64,000 nt of DNA from Hominenteromicrobium mulieris. Its GTDB lineage: Bacteria > Bacillota > Clostridia > Oscillospirales > Acutalibacteraceae. The position numbers and the translations under genes are program-made. The notes beneath the pieces are model-generated. The model made no database searches, had not been told where the DNA came from, and saw only the letters and a program-made list of their open reading frames with translations. Positions within the stretch are counted from its first letter, which is position 1. Each line of letters opens with the position of its first letter. Below are positions 43,968 through 53,499 of the stretch, piece by piece. The stretch spans positions 124,001 through 188,000 of the forward strand of contig JAJJOY010000002.1 in the NCBI GenBank assembly GCA_021029595.1. The letters run 5' to 3'.

Positions 43968-44810
43968 TTTCAAAGCTCCTTTCGCTTTTATTTTCAGCCT
44001 TATTGTATTCCGGTTTCTCTCTGTCCGCAATGATGCGATTTTGCCTTTCAAGGGCAAGAACGGTACGGGAGATTTCCCCAAGCCCCATCTCCGCAATATC
44101 ACTTGACGCAATACCGAGGGCGTTTAAGGTTTCCGGCGTATTGAAATTTGTGATAACGGAAAAATCCTCTGCTTCAAAAAACGGCTCGGTATCTATCCCA
44201 AGCCTTGTCATCATCATATACGCTACGCTGTTTGTTACCGCCTTTTTATACATAGCGGTAATCATATCCTCCGAAAGACCATAGAGGAAGCTGTCATCTG
44301 CGGCATACATCAGATCGCCCAAATAGTCGGGAATATTATCTTCCACGGCGTTTTTAGCGGCGCTCAGCACTGCGTCCGCAAGGCTTTCCCTGTTTTCCAG
44401 CTCGCCGAAGGTGTTTTCAAGGGATTCGATCACATCGTCCGTATATTCCGGTTTCATCTCCCAAATCGGGACGGGGCGGGAATAGCGGCTTGCGTGGGTA
44501 TCGGAAATATCGAAGTAATGGGTTAAGCGCTGCCTGCTCCGGTCGGCGTCCTCAAATACAGCGATACCCTTAGCGCCACGGTTTACCCAACGCCCAAATT
44601 TATCGTTCCAGCGCTCGATCTCCAGCACTGCCGTTGCGTCCGGTCTTTGGGCGTAGATGAGAAGCTGCTCGTCAAAGCGCAGACGATAGTTCCGGCAGGC
44701 GCAGCGCAAAAAGGCTTGCCAGTTCTGAATATCGGAAACAACAGCGTGTGCGGTACGGCGGTACAGCTCGGAAATCAGGTCGTACTTTCGTGCCATCGGT
44801 TATGCACCTC

Positions 44811-45752
44811 CTATCTTTCATAGTCTTTCTGTTTCGGTTTTACGGGAATACCGTTTTTATCATAGCTTTTCGGATCGGCGGCAGGGGTATCCCAACCGAA
44901 CATTGAACCTGCCTTCATTGCTTCCGCCTGCCCTTTTGACAAGCCGAGCTTTTCGTTCATCTCATTCACAAGGGCGTTTGTTTCACTGGGCTTGCCGCCC
45001 TGAATATCCGTGCGGTAAAATCCGCTTTCGCCCTTTTTGACAATGCCGACGCAGTTTTCCGTCTGCACGAACACATAACACTGCTCCGGCAGAGAAGAAC
45101 GGAGCGGGATCACGGTATTGCCGTTTTGCTCCATCCGCTCGGCAAACTCGCAGATGTGATAGAGATTGCTGCCAACTTCCAAATGATAGTCGTCAATATA
45201 TCGGCAGGTGCGGTCAAGCTGTTCTCCGTCACTCAGGATAATGCGAATTTTATCTCCATCGGGGATTTTGAACTTTTCTTTGTAATCCGGCGTAATAAAG
45301 CAGATTCCACGGCTCGCCTTTTCCATATGGCGGTCAAGCCATTCCTGCACATAGCAGTAGCAGTAAAAATTGTAGTCCCCACGGGCAGGATTGCACCGTA
45401 TCAGGAAGCTGTGTTTTTCGGTATCGGCACGGAAACCGTACTCGGTCGCATAGTTGCCTTGAAAGGCGCTGGCGGGATATTTCGCCGCATACTGCGCCAT
45501 AGCCGTGCGGCTCTTTAACAGCCCATATTCTTCGGAACGAAGGGCGTTGATAACCTCGTCCAGAGCGCTTTTGAACTCATCTGTTTTCAAATCCCGCCTG
45601 TGGTCAAACCAAGAGGAAAAGAACTCTTTGCCGCCTGCGCCGAAGTCGCCACGAAGATAACCGATACTTCCGGTCTGTCCCTCGATCTGCGTACTTTGCC
45701 TGTAAGTGTATTTTTGCTCGTCAGAATGAAGCGCTCGAATTGTAAAAGCCAT
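44811..45752 (-). CDS. Conserved ICE protein of unknown function (DUF4316-like)
   Basis: A 313-residue soluble protein directly before the giant gene (14-base gap). The N-terminus (MAFTIRALHSDEQKYTYRQS) and the C-terminal Pro/Lys-rich FGWDTPAADPKSYDKNGIPV tail are typical of ICE proteins near the helicase in this family. A central aromatic/Cys-rich stretch (DYNFYCYCYVQEWLDRHM) is notable. I cannot assign a function; the family name is tentative. Confidence 0.65.
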   Translation of the reverse strand: MAFTIRALHSDEQKYTYRQSTQIEGQTGSIGYLRGDFGAGGKEFFSSWFDHRRDLKTDEFKSALDEVINALRSEEYGLLKSRTAMAQYAAKYPASAFQGNYATEYGFRADTEKHSFLIRCNPARGDYNFYCYCYVQEWLDRHMEKASRGICFITPDYKEKFKIPDGDKIRIILSDGEQLDRTCRYIDDYHLEVGSNLYHICEFAERMEQNGNTVIPLRSSLPEQCYVFVQTENCVGIVKKGESGFYRTDIQGGKPSETNALVNEMNEKLGLSKGQAEAMKAGSMFGWDTPAADPKSYDKNGIPVKPKQKDYER

Positions 45753-45775
45753 TTCTGTCTGCTCCTTTCCTTTAT

Positions 45776-46030
45776 CTAAATCGTGTTTTCCTCTGACTTC
45801 TGCTCATCATCAGCACCTCCCAAATAGGAAAAGAGCCTGTTTTTTGCGATCTGCTCCTGAAGCTCTGTAATAACCGTCATATCGGAAACGGAAATATCGG
45901 GGATTTTCAAAATACTTTGCAGGCTCAGCGCCTTCAAGTCCTTTTCAGTTTTGCAGCCTGAATCGTAAAGTTTTGCAAGCACCTTTACTTTCTGCTGCAA
46001 AGCGGTATTTGTACTTTTTTTAGCTGCCAT
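45776..46030 (-). CDS. Small conserved ICE protein
   Basis: An 84-residue helical protein, basic at the N-terminus (MAAKKSTNTALQQKVKVLAK) and acidic at the C-terminus (GGADDEQKSEENTI). The KLYDSGCKTEKDLKALSLQS stretch suggests a helix-turn-helix-like fold but is not diagnostic. It follows the 103-residue gene by 17 bases and probably belongs to one operon with the giant gene. Confidence 0.65.
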   Translation of the reverse strand: MAAKKSTNTALQQKVKVLAKLYDSGCKTEKDLKALSLQSILKIPDISVSDMTVITELQEQIAKNRLFSYLGGADDEQKSEENTI

Positions 46031-46047
46031 TTCTTTTACCTCCTGTC

Positions 46048-46359
46048 TTAGCTCTTAGCGTAGTCGGAATAGACACGCTGCATTTTATGCCTTGCTCTGC
46101 GCACTTCGGGGGAACAGCCAAGTTCAGGGTATTTTGCCTGAATTTTTTGTCGTGTCCTTCGGATACTCTCAAAACAAGGGATACCGTAAGCCTTGTAATT
46201 GCTCATCACATCTTCAAAGCTGAAATGGCTGATACCGTGGGTATCATAGATACACGCCTTGCTGACAAGCAAATACAGCTTCATATCGTCATTTCGTGCT
46301 TCGGGGTGTTCCTTTAACACCGCAAGCACTCGGTTTTCAATCGTTTTCAAGTTTCTCAT
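46048..46359 (-). CDS. Conserved ICE protein of unknown function
   Basis: A 103-residue basic protein. The N-terminal half (IENRVLAVLKEHPEARNDDMKLYLLVSKACI) looks like a winged-helix-type replication or phage-like domain, and the C-terminus has IRRTRQKIQAKYPELG and VRRARHKMQRVYSDYA. This pattern is frequent in Tn1549-type ICEs and in phages; the function is unknown. Confidence 0.65.
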   Translation of the reverse strand: MRNLKTIENRVLAVLKEHPEARNDDMKLYLLVSKACIYDTHGISHFSFEDVMSNYKAYGIPCFESIRRTRQKIQAKYPELGCSPEVRRARHKMQRVYSDYAKS

Positions 46360-46375
46360 TTAAGCCTCCCAAAAT

Positions 46376-46409
46376 AGAAAAAGGGGGCGGAGTTTTTAAG
46401 CCCCGCCCC
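46376..46409 (-). terminator. Terminator after the adhesin operon
   Basis: Stem GGGGCGG/CCGCCCC (46384-46390 and 46403-46409) over a loop, followed on the minus strand by CTTTTTCTATTTT. It ends the sortase-substrate operon. Confidence 0.8.
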
Positions 46410-46419
46410 GCAGAAGTTC

Positions 46420-46512
46420 TTACTTTTTCTTTCTGTTACGGATCTGCAAAAAGATAAAGCCGCCTACGATAAAGGCGACCAAAGCAATTCCGATGATCGC
46501 TTTCAGTTCCAT
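46420..46512 (-). CDS. 30-residue single-pass membrane peptide
   Basis: MELKAIIGIALVAFIVGG onward, ending NRKKK: one membrane helix with a basic C-terminus. Its ATG overlaps the TGA of the adhesin gene (TGATG), a strong sign of translational coupling. It may help the adhesin or sortase at the membrane. Too short for family assignment. Confidence 0.6.
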   Translation of the reverse strand: MELKAIIGIALVAFIVGGFIFLQIRNRKKK

Positions 46513-49500
46513 CAGTTATCCTCCTTCTTCTTTTTCTTAAAACCGATGATTCCGCAAGTCACAATGCCTGCTACCGATACGCCCGCAAGAGTAAGCCAAA
46601 GACCGAGTTTGCTGTTATCTCCGGTTTTCGGTGTATCTCTCAGCTCATTGTGCATTTCAACGACCGTGGTAGAGCCTACCTGTACCACAGCCTCCTTGTC
46701 GGAAGGCAGGATATACATAGCGGAAACAGAATTATTTACTTCGGAAATCTTGTACTCGCCGATCCGCAGTCCTTCAATGAAGATTTCGCCATTTTCGTCC
46801 GTTTCAAGGGTAACATCATAGCCGTTTGCTCCGGTAATGCGGAAAGCGAAACCTTCCACCTTTCCGTCAGACGATGTTTTCACGATTTTCAGGTTTCCAC
46901 GCATAGGCGCATTTGCGAAGCCTTTGCCCTCCGTGTTTTCCACCTGATAGGTCTTACCGTCCGTGTCGATGAATACCTCGTACACACCCTCGTCAAGAAC
47001 GAAGTCCTCCGGCGCTTTGCTTTCTTTCACAAAATAGCGTCCGTAGAGCAAATCGTTCATTTCATACTGCCCGATTTCCTTTTCGGTCAGTGTCCCAATC
47101 AGCTCGTCCTCACTGTCAAGCTCGCCGTTGTCATTGGAATCCTTGTAGACTTCAAAAACAGCGCCTGCCAGTTTGGTATCTGTATATTCAGCGTCCACTT
47201 TCGTAAGAGCGATATTGCCACGCACCAACTTATTTACGATTTCAATCTCAATAACTTGCTCATTCTCTGAAATGTTTACATCGTAAACCGTTTCATCAAG
47301 GACGAATCCGGTCGGCTGCTTGATTTCACGGATATACCAGCTTCCGTAAGGCACATTCTCAAAGGAGAAGCTGCCATCGTCGCCGGATACGGCGGTCATC
47401 AGGGCGTTTTCTTCGGTAAATTCCACATCATTGCTCTTAAACAGACCAATGAGCGCACCGCCGAGTCCATCGCCGTTTTCGTCAACCTTCTTACCTGATA
47501 CAGAGCCGTAGATCAGCTTATTTTCCATCGGCTCACCATTATTCACTGCAATCGCTACCGTTGCAGTTTCCTGTCCCGCATATTCAAATACAACGGGATA
47601 TTTTTCGCCGCTAAGCTGATAATGCTCGTCTGTCGCAAGCTCTTTTACATAATAGCTGCCCAAAGGCAGATCAGTTTTAACGGTCGCCTTGCCGTTTTCA
47701 TCAAGCGTGATGATTTCGATCAGACCGTCTTTCGGGATGGAAGTACCACTTGCGGATACGAGTTCCTCATCGGCAAACAAGCCAAAGCTGATATTTTTGA
47801 TTTCGCCATTATTGCCGATACCAAACAGCTCGTTTGTTTCCAGCGCTTTTTCAAGGCTTACTTCAACCTTCTGTCTTTCATTGACAAAGGAAGTCGCCGT
47901 TTCGGTTACGGCTACATTTTGTCCGGCGTAAATAAGTTCTACGGTATGGACTTCATCGCTTAATACCATTCCGTAGCCTGCCTTAACCTCTTTTACCTCG
48001 TATTTTCCGAGGTAGAGTTCCTTGCTCTCAGCAAAACCCATTTCATCGGTTGTAACCGTATCGACCAGCTCGCCCTTACTGTATCTCAGCGTACCGTCAG
48101 GCGTTACCACATCTTCGGCGGCACGGATTTCATAGACAGTATCAGGAAGTCCCTGTGTTTCATAGATCGGTTGATAGATAACGGGAAGTTCCTGCCCGTT
48201 TTCATCTGTTCCGCCGCTTACTGAGACACCGAAGAACACTTCGCCCGTCTTTTCAATACTAATCGTGCCTTTTTGCGGCATATTGGTCTTTTCGACTTTT
48301 ATCACTGTTACCCCGCTTTCCTCAGAAGAATTTTCTTCCGCTACATCAAAATAGACGGGTGTGGAATCAAGAACATATCCATAAGGACTCTGTACCTCAA
48401 CGATAGAGTAGCCCTGACCGTATGGCAGCTTCTCCGGCGTTACGAGCGAGCCGTTAGCGTCGGTATAGAAAGTGTCAACGGTTGTCGGGGTAGGATAAGT
48501 AAACTCCATCGTGATAAGATTGCCGGACGGATCATAAATCTGGAATCCTGCACCCGCATAGGGAATGGTCTTGCCCGTTTCTGCGTCCACCTTGACTACT
48601 TGGATATAGCTTTCAAAATTGCTGTTGTTAATCAAATAGCGGTAAGTCTGGGCGTCCTTTGCGATGAACACATCAAAATCATCCATCAGCTCCCTGCCTT
48701 CCCAGCCGGATACCTGATGGACGGTATATGTGCCGTAAGGCATATCCTTTGTCTGTGCAAAGCCGTTCTCATCGCAGATGAGCGTATCACGCTCGGATTC
48801 CTTTGCGTTCGCAAAAGAGCCTGCGGACTTGAGATACACTTCAAAAACTGCGCCTTCTTCGGGCGTTTCAATCTGTGTTTCGCCATCGTCCGTATGTTTG
48901 ATAATGGCGATATTGCCCTTGATGACCTGTTCGTTTACATCATTTGCGGTCTGGTTATGCTCAATGGTATAAAGCTCCGGCTCTGCGCCGACCTTGTGGA
49001 CGGTCGGATCAAGCAAATAGCCTTCACTCGGTTCAAGCTCCCTGATTGTCCAGTCCGCACCGCAGATATATTCTTTTGTGGTAAACTGACCGTTTTCATC
49101 GGTATAGTATTCGTCAATGAGCTGTTCGCCCTTGAAAATCCCGTATTTTGCGCCTGCAAGCGAGGCGTTGCCCTGAGCCGTTCCCATCTCAGCGTCGCTC
49201 TTGGTTACGGTAACGGTAAACTTCTTCAGGATATTCGTGAAATTGCGGGTAGTAACCTCATTCCACTTGACGGGTGCAGTCTGATCTTCGGGAACGACAT
49301 AACGGATTGCGGTATCCACTTCCTCGATGGTGTACGGCGTAGTGCCGCTGATCAGCACATCTTCAAAGGTCGCCACACCGTTTTTATCCGTAACGGCATA
49401 CTCGTCCACGGCAATGCCGGAGAGCGATGTGCCGTAAAGGTGGAAGGTCACGCCCTCATTGAAATTATCCTCCGAGGATTTGATAACCTCAATGTCTCCA

Positions 49501-50768
49501 CGCTTCAGCGTGTTATTGAAGTTGACGGTCGCAACCTGCCCCGCAACTACGGTTACTCTGCGGGACTCCTGCGGCTCGTATCTGTCATATTCCTGCTCGG
49601 TTACGGTATATACTCCCGGCATTAGGTTATCGACCTGAATCTGACCGCCGTTTCCTGTCTTAACGGTTTTATCAATACCATTTCCCTGAATACGGAAGGA
49701 GATACCGTCCACCTTTCCGTCCTCGCTGGTTTTCACAATCTTCGCCGAGCCGTAAGATACCTTCAGCTTGAGGAAGCCCTTGAGCGGATCATTGACAGTC
49801 TGAGCATAGGTTACGGTATCCTGCACACCGCCGTTCGGTCCATAGATACCGTCCGTCCAAGTGATAACGCCCTTTCTCTGCGCCGTTTTCTCTGCGGTAA
49901 TCGTCAGCCCGTCGCTCGGCGCTTTCTCGGTAGTGATCGTCAGCTTGTTTCCGCTTACGGAGAACTGAACGCCCGAATCATTGGACGAAAACTTATATCC
50001 CGAAAGGACATTGTTGCTGTCCGTCAGCGTAACCGTGTACTTAGAGCCATCCCATTCAAGCTCGATCTCCTGTGCGCTTCCCGGCGTTTTGGAAAGGAAG
50101 CTCGGCAGCTTGGAATGCTTCTGCACACTTGCCGCCATTGAATTGTAGTAGCTCATAATTTTGTCATAAAGAGGGTGGTTAGGGCTGATCTGATCCAGAA
50201 CAGCGTCCTTGCCGCCTGTGCTGACCTTGTTAAAGTTTTCATCACGCTCGCCGATCACGGTTTCCCAAATGAGAAGCTGTGTAGCGACTGCGTGAGCCAG
50301 CTTATCGCCGCCCTCGTTCTGAGAACGCCACGAGGTTGAGATTGTTCCCGTATAGCCGTACTGGAAGATACGACCAATGAACAGCTTAATATCGTCAGGA
50401 GAAATGGTACTGTTATAGGACGAAGGGTAGTTGTCCCAAAAATCCTCGCCCTTTTTGGTAAAGCTGTCTCCGGTCTGCTGCGGGACGCCGATCTCAATAC
50501 AGTAGCAGATATTTCCGTTGTACGATCCCATCGCACGGACGGTTGTATAACGGGAAGTGCCTGTTTTCCAGCCGTTCATAAAGGTGAGGCTGCCGTGTCC
50601 CCATTCGGCGTTGTAATTCGAGTCTCCATCACGGGGATATGAGATAAGGTACACATCGTCCGTTTCCTCTGCGGCATAGGCAGTCGTACCAATCCCTACA
50701 AGGGAAGTCACGCACATCAGCGCTGCAAGAAACAGCGACATAATGCGCTTTGGTTTCTTAATTTTCAT
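46512..50768 (-). CDS. Sortase-anchored thioester/Cna-B adhesin
   Basis: A 1,418-residue surface protein with a signal peptide (residues 1-33, cleavage after AYA), a thioester domain with Cys in ICYCIEIG (~88-90) and Gln in ATQLLIWE (~163-164), then about ten SpaA/Cna-B domains with repeated TVTEQEYDRYEPQ-, EVQSPYGYVLD- and EIKQPTGFVLD-like E-motifs that form isopeptide bonds. The C-terminal sorting signal is TPKTGDN, a hydrophobic helix and KKKKKEDN. Sortase B of this ICE is the likely anchor enzyme. ATG at 50768 behind AAGGAGG. Confidence 0.9.
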   Translation of the reverse strand: MKIKKPKRIMSLFLAALMCVTSLVGIGTTAYAAEETDDVYLISYPRDGDSNYNAEWGHGSLTFMNGWKTGTSRYTTVRAMGSYNGNICYCIEIGVPQQTGDSFTKKGEDFWDNYPSSYNSTISPDDIKLFIGRIFQYGYTGTISTSWRSQNEGGDKLAHAVATQLLIWETVIGERDENFNKVSTGGKDAVLDQISPNHPLYDKIMSYYNSMAASVQKHSKLPSFLSKTPGSAQEIELEWDGSKYTVTLTDSNNVLSGYKFSSNDSGVQFSVSGNKLTITTEKAPSDGLTITAEKTAQRKGVITWTDGIYGPNGGVQDTVTYAQTVNDPLKGFLKLKVSYGSAKIVKTSEDGKVDGISFRIQGNGIDKTVKTGNGGQIQVDNLMPGVYTVTEQEYDRYEPQESRRVTVVAGQVATVNFNNTLKRGDIEVIKSSEDNFNEGVTFHLYGTSLSGIAVDEYAVTDKNGVATFEDVLISGTTPYTIEEVDTAIRYVVPEDQTAPVKWNEVTTRNFTNILKKFTVTVTKSDAEMGTAQGNASLAGAKYGIFKGEQLIDEYYTDENGQFTTKEYICGADWTIRELEPSEGYLLDPTVHKVGAEPELYTIEHNQTANDVNEQVIKGNIAIIKHTDDGETQIETPEEGAVFEVYLKSAGSFANAKESERDTLICDENGFAQTKDMPYGTYTVHQVSGWEGRELMDDFDVFIAKDAQTYRYLINNSNFESYIQVVKVDAETGKTIPYAGAGFQIYDPSGNLITMEFTYPTPTTVDTFYTDANGSLVTPEKLPYGQGYSIVEVQSPYGYVLDSTPVYFDVAEENSSEESGVTVIKVEKTNMPQKGTISIEKTGEVFFGVSVSGGTDENGQELPVIYQPIYETQGLPDTVYEIRAAEDVVTPDGTLRYSKGELVDTVTTDEMGFAESKELYLGKYEVKEVKAGYGMVLSDEVHTVELIYAGQNVAVTETATSFVNERQKVEVSLEKALETNELFGIGNNGEIKNISFGLFADEELVSASGTSIPKDGLIEIITLDENGKATVKTDLPLGSYYVKELATDEHYQLSGEKYPVVFEYAGQETATVAIAVNNGEPMENKLIYGSVSGKKVDENGDGLGGALIGLFKSNDVEFTEENALMTAVSGDDGSFSFENVPYGSWYIREIKQPTGFVLDETVYDVNISENEQVIEIEIVNKLVRGNIALTKVDAEYTDTKLAGAVFEVYKDSNDNGELDSEDELIGTLTEKEIGQYEMNDLLYGRYFVKESKAPEDFVLDEGVYEVFIDTDGKTYQVENTEGKGFANAPMRGNLKIVKTSSDGKVEGFAFRITGANGYDVTLETDENGEIFIEGLRIGEYKISEVNNSVSAMYILPSDKEAVVQVGSTTVVEMHNELRDTPKTGDNSKLGLWLTLAGVSVAGIVTCGIIGFKKKKKEDN

Positions 50769-50837
50769 CTGAAATCCTCCTTGAAAAAGAAAAACGCACC
50801 GTTTTTTTCGGTGCGTCCTCAAAATGGAATATTAAAT

Positions 50838-51503
50838 TTAAGCATAGCCGATATAGATGTCGTAGATTCCGTCAGAGACTTCCTCCGCCCAAATCCATAC
50901 GGCTGTGATTTCTTCGTCAGCCTTGTACCGATCCAAGCGGCTGTGAATATCCCTTTCAAGATATTTGCAGTGCGCTCCGGCTCGGATCGGATTATCCCAA
51001 CAGTAAATTGCCTCGCTGTCTAACAGAAGTCCCACACTCTGAGCGTAGCCTTTTGCAAAGGAAATCCAGTAGTCAATGTCAAAGTCGGTTTCGGTTTTGC
51101 TCGGTGTTTCTTCCGTTTCAAGCGGCTCAAGCGTTTCGCTTTCTTTTGGAATATCCGGCTGCGATGTGGATACGGAATGTTCGGTCTTATCCGCTTTATC
51201 GGGCTGTTCGGCGGACTGTGCCGCCTGCCCGCTTTCAGAAACAGTCTGAGGCTGTTCGGAGCTGACCGTATCCGTTTCCGTCGTTTCTTCCTGCTTTTTC
51301 GGCTTTACTTCCTGCACGGCTTCAGGCGTTGTTTCAACCTCCTTGCTTTCCTTTCCCGCAGGCGTTTCGGATTCAGAGGTGCTTTGAACACTCTCCGAAA
51401 AAGAAAACGGCTGTGGCTTATCTTCATTCGGCGGGGCATTGTTGCAGCCTGCAAGCACGATCAGCAAAAGAGCCAATAAAAAAACAATCGTTTTTGTTTT
51501 CAT
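50838..51503 (-). CDS. ICE lipoprotein
   Basis: A 221-residue lipoprotein: signal peptide with lipobox LAGC (Cys19), a long Glu/Thr/Pro/Ser-rich spacer (residues ~30-130) that would span the cell wall, and a ~80-residue C-terminal domain (YWISFAKGYAQSVGLLLDS, then IHSRLDRYKADEEITAVWIW). The C-terminal domain is unrecognised. It precedes the adhesin in the same direction and may act with it at the surface. Confidence 0.75.
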   Translation of the reverse strand: MKTKTIVFLLALLLIVLAGCNNAPPNEDKPQPFSFSESVQSTSESETPAGKESKEVETTPEAVQEVKPKKQEETTETDTVSSEQPQTVSESGQAAQSAEQPDKADKTEHSVSTSQPDIPKESETLEPLETEETPSKTETDFDIDYWISFAKGYAQSVGLLLDSEAIYCWDNPIRAGAHCKYLERDIHSRLDRYKADEEITAVWIWAEEVSDGIYDIYIGYA

Positions 51504-51627
51504 TGCGTTTCACTCCTTTTCTGCCGCCATTGTAATGCGAAACAGCATTTCAGGCAAAGGTGTGAAACGAAGGTTAATCTTACATCATAGGGCATACCTC
51601 CTGTGCTTTGGAATGGTGCGTTTTTCT

Positions 51628-51698
51628 GAGATAGATTGAGTTAGGTGAGATAGCTGTAATCAAGAGAGATAGTTTTATTCTTTCGGATAGTGAGATAG
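51628..51698. repeat. GAGATAG iterons next to parAB
   Basis: Four GAGATAG copies start at 51628, 51647, 51666 and 51692; the first three are spaced exactly 19 bases. They lie in a non-coding gap directly after parB. Iterons at this place are typical of plasmid centromeres or replication origins, so ParB or ParA may bind here. Confidence 0.6.
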
Positions 51699-51748
51699 TT
51701 TAGGGGTTGGAGTGTGAGGAAGGGGAAAGAAGAAAAACACACTCCGCC

Positions 51749-52702
51749 TTACCTGCTGTCACGCTCGGCACGGTTACGCAAAAACTTGTTGTAATGCTCC
51801 AGCGCCTTGCAGACATACTCCTCTGTTTGGTTGATGGGGATATTTTTCGGGATCAGGCTTCGCACCCTGTCCCCACGCAAAACAATCTTCTCACGCTGAT
51901 TCGGCTTTTCCTCGCTCATAATCGCAGAAATCGCTTCTGTTGTCAGCTTGCCTTCCTCAAAAAACTTCCGCATACGAATTGCCTGATCGTGGGACGGGGT
52001 ACAATCGTTCAAGTCGATTTCGTCCACCAAATCCCTCTGGCAGTCCTCGTTCAGATAGGACAGCTCAACGGCGGGGCGCATTTTAATCCTGCCCTCGTCC
52101 ACAAATTCAAGCAGTTCGGGAACAAGGTTTGTAAGGCGGATATATCTGTGTATCTGATTTCGGCTATCTCCACATTCCTCGCTCATTAAATCAAGCGATT
52201 GCTTCCCCCGTAAATCAATCCCCACTGGGGATGAATTTTCTTTTCTCGGTCTGCCTGCCTGTCTTTTCATAGCGTCCAGCCGCATTTTATATGCGTAAGC
52301 TTTTTCCGAGGGAAGTATCTGCGACCGTTGGAAGTTGCTTTCGACCATTAAAATCGTCGCTTCATCACGGTCGAGGTCTACCACCTCACATCTGAGCGTT
52401 TCAAATCCGGCAAGCTCGCAAGCCCTTTTTCGCCTGTGTCCTGAAATAAGCTCGTATCTGCCGTCCTCCTTCTGCCTTACGGTAGCGGGAGTAATCACGC
52501 CACGCTCTTTGATACTTTCCACAAGCTGAAACATATCCTCATCTTCCCGCACCTTAAACGGGTGGTCGGGGAAATCGTCGATTTCCTCAAGCGGAATATC
52601 CCTGATTTTAGACAGCTTCGCTTCGTCCCTTTCCTCCTGAGAGGAAAACAGCTCATCGAGCGTGTTCGTGGGCAGCGTGAAGTCGCTCTTTCTGCCTGCC
52701 AT
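51749..52702 (-). CDS. parB: ParB-like partition protein
   Basis: A 317-residue ParB. Seen: the N-terminal ParB/Srx nuclease-like domain (PLEEIDDFPDHPFKV, ERGVITPATVR and YELISGHRRKRACELAG), a central HTH (LMSEECGDSRNQIHRYIRL) and a C-terminal tail for dimerisation. ParB proteins bind the centromere and load on DNA, here to stabilise the excised ICE circle. Its start overlaps parA by 50 bases, so the pair is translated together. Confidence 0.92.
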   Translation of the reverse strand: MAGRKSDFTLPTNTLDELFSSQEERDEAKLSKIRDIPLEEIDDFPDHPFKVREDEDMFQLVESIKERGVITPATVRQKEDGRYELISGHRRKRACELAGFETLRCEVVDLDRDEATILMVESNFQRSQILPSEKAYAYKMRLDAMKRQAGRPRKENSSPVGIDLRGKQSLDLMSEECGDSRNQIHRYIRLTNLVPELLEFVDEGRIKMRPAVELSYLNEDCQRDLVDEIDLNDCTPSHDQAIRMRKFFEEGKLTTEAISAIMSEEKPNQREKIVLRGDRVRSLIPKNIPINQTEEYVCKALEHYNKFLRNRAERDSR

Positions 52703-53483
52703 CGGCTAACACCTCCTTTGTGAAACCGGCGTAAGCCTTAGACACCGGACTGTTTGGCTCGTAGGCGTAGATACTCGTCCCTTTAGAAGATACCTCTGCG
52801 GCTTTTACGGCTGCCGGAATCATTGATCTATATATCCTGATATGGTTGCCGAAATTCTCCCTGAGTGCTTCCACTGTGCTTTTCGCAAGATTTGTCCTTC
52901 CGTCCACAAGCGTCAGAAGAATACCGTCGATTTTTAAATCGGCGTTTGTGTGTTTCCTTACTTTCGCAATCGTCCCCAAAAGCTGCGTCATTCCCTTAGC
53001 GGGAAGATACTGCGCCTGAACAGGGATAATCACGCTGTCCGCCGCCGTTAGAGCGTTAAAGGTAATCATACCCAAGCTCGGCATACAGTCAATAAGGACA
53101 TAATCGTATTTGTCTTTTACAAGGCTCAGATAATTCTTCAGGACGCTCTCTCGGCTCATCGCTGTTACAAGCGTCATTTCCAATGAAGATAAACTGAGAT
53201 TTGATGGTACAAGGTCTACCTTCTCTTTATGTTGCAGGATACCGTCAAAGGGATTTTGCTCCTGCTCCGATATGATCGCCTGTAACTTCTCTGTCAGCGT
53301 TACGGAAAGGCTGTCGCTATCCCTCCAGCCGAGGCAGGTCGTTAAATCGCCCTGCGGATCAGCGTCAATCAGGAGCACCCTTTTTCCTTGCATAGCAAGT
53401 CCGACGCCTAAATTAACCGTAGTCGTGGTCTTGCCCACACCGCCTTTTTGATTGCATACCGCAATCGTCTTGCAGTTTGACAT
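52653..53483 (-). CDS. parA: ParA-family partition ATPase
   Basis: A 276-residue deviant Walker A ATPase of the Soj/ParA type: KGGVGKTTTTVNLG (~residue 14), DADPQGDLTTCLG (~41), and YVLIDCMPSLGMIT (~128). With ParB it would partition the circular ICE. Upstream is a long structured leader with a hairpin (53515-53538). AAAGGAGG ribosome site precedes the ATG. Confidence 0.95.
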   Translation of the reverse strand: MSNCKTIAVCNQKGGVGKTTTTVNLGVGLAMQGKRVLLIDADPQGDLTTCLGWRDSDSLSVTLTEKLQAIISEQEQNPFDGILQHKEKVDLVPSNLSLSSLEMTLVTAMSRESVLKNYLSLVKDKYDYVLIDCMPSLGMITFNALTAADSVIIPVQAQYLPAKGMTQLLGTIAKVRKHTNADLKIDGILLTLVDGRTNLAKSTVEALRENFGNHIRIYRSMIPAAVKAAEVSSKGTSIYAYEPNSPVSKAYAGFTKEVLADGRQKERLHAAHEHAR

Positions 53484-53499
53484 CTCCGGCTTTACCTCC

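Larger units (their letters stand above)
37978..44796 (-). pseudogene. N-terminal part of the split ArdC/MutS-I/methylase/SNF2 polyprotein gene
   Basis: Encodes 2,272 residues (2,266 native). Domains seen: ArdC-like ssDNA-binding N-terminus (residues ~1-100, FDEQLLIYAQRPDATAVLEI), a low-complexity charged linker (~275-400), a MutS domain I-like module (~890-970, LVLYQMGAFFEAYGEDA), an N6-methylase-like domain with GNVPFG (~1,390) in place of NPPY, and a SNF2 lobe with AHAVGAGKTFEM (~2,000) and DESH (~2,163). Helicase motifs V-VI are in the detached C-terminal fragment. The intact gene encodes ~2,800 residues; known relatives are large polyvalent proteins of Tn1549-type ICEs thought to protect entering DNA. 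Confidence 0.88.

Noticed and set aside
48273-49625. 450-codon plus-strand open frame opposite the adhesin gene
   Set aside because: It mirrors the repeats of the minus-strand adhesin, has no ribosome site and gives a Cys/Arg-rich product without domains.
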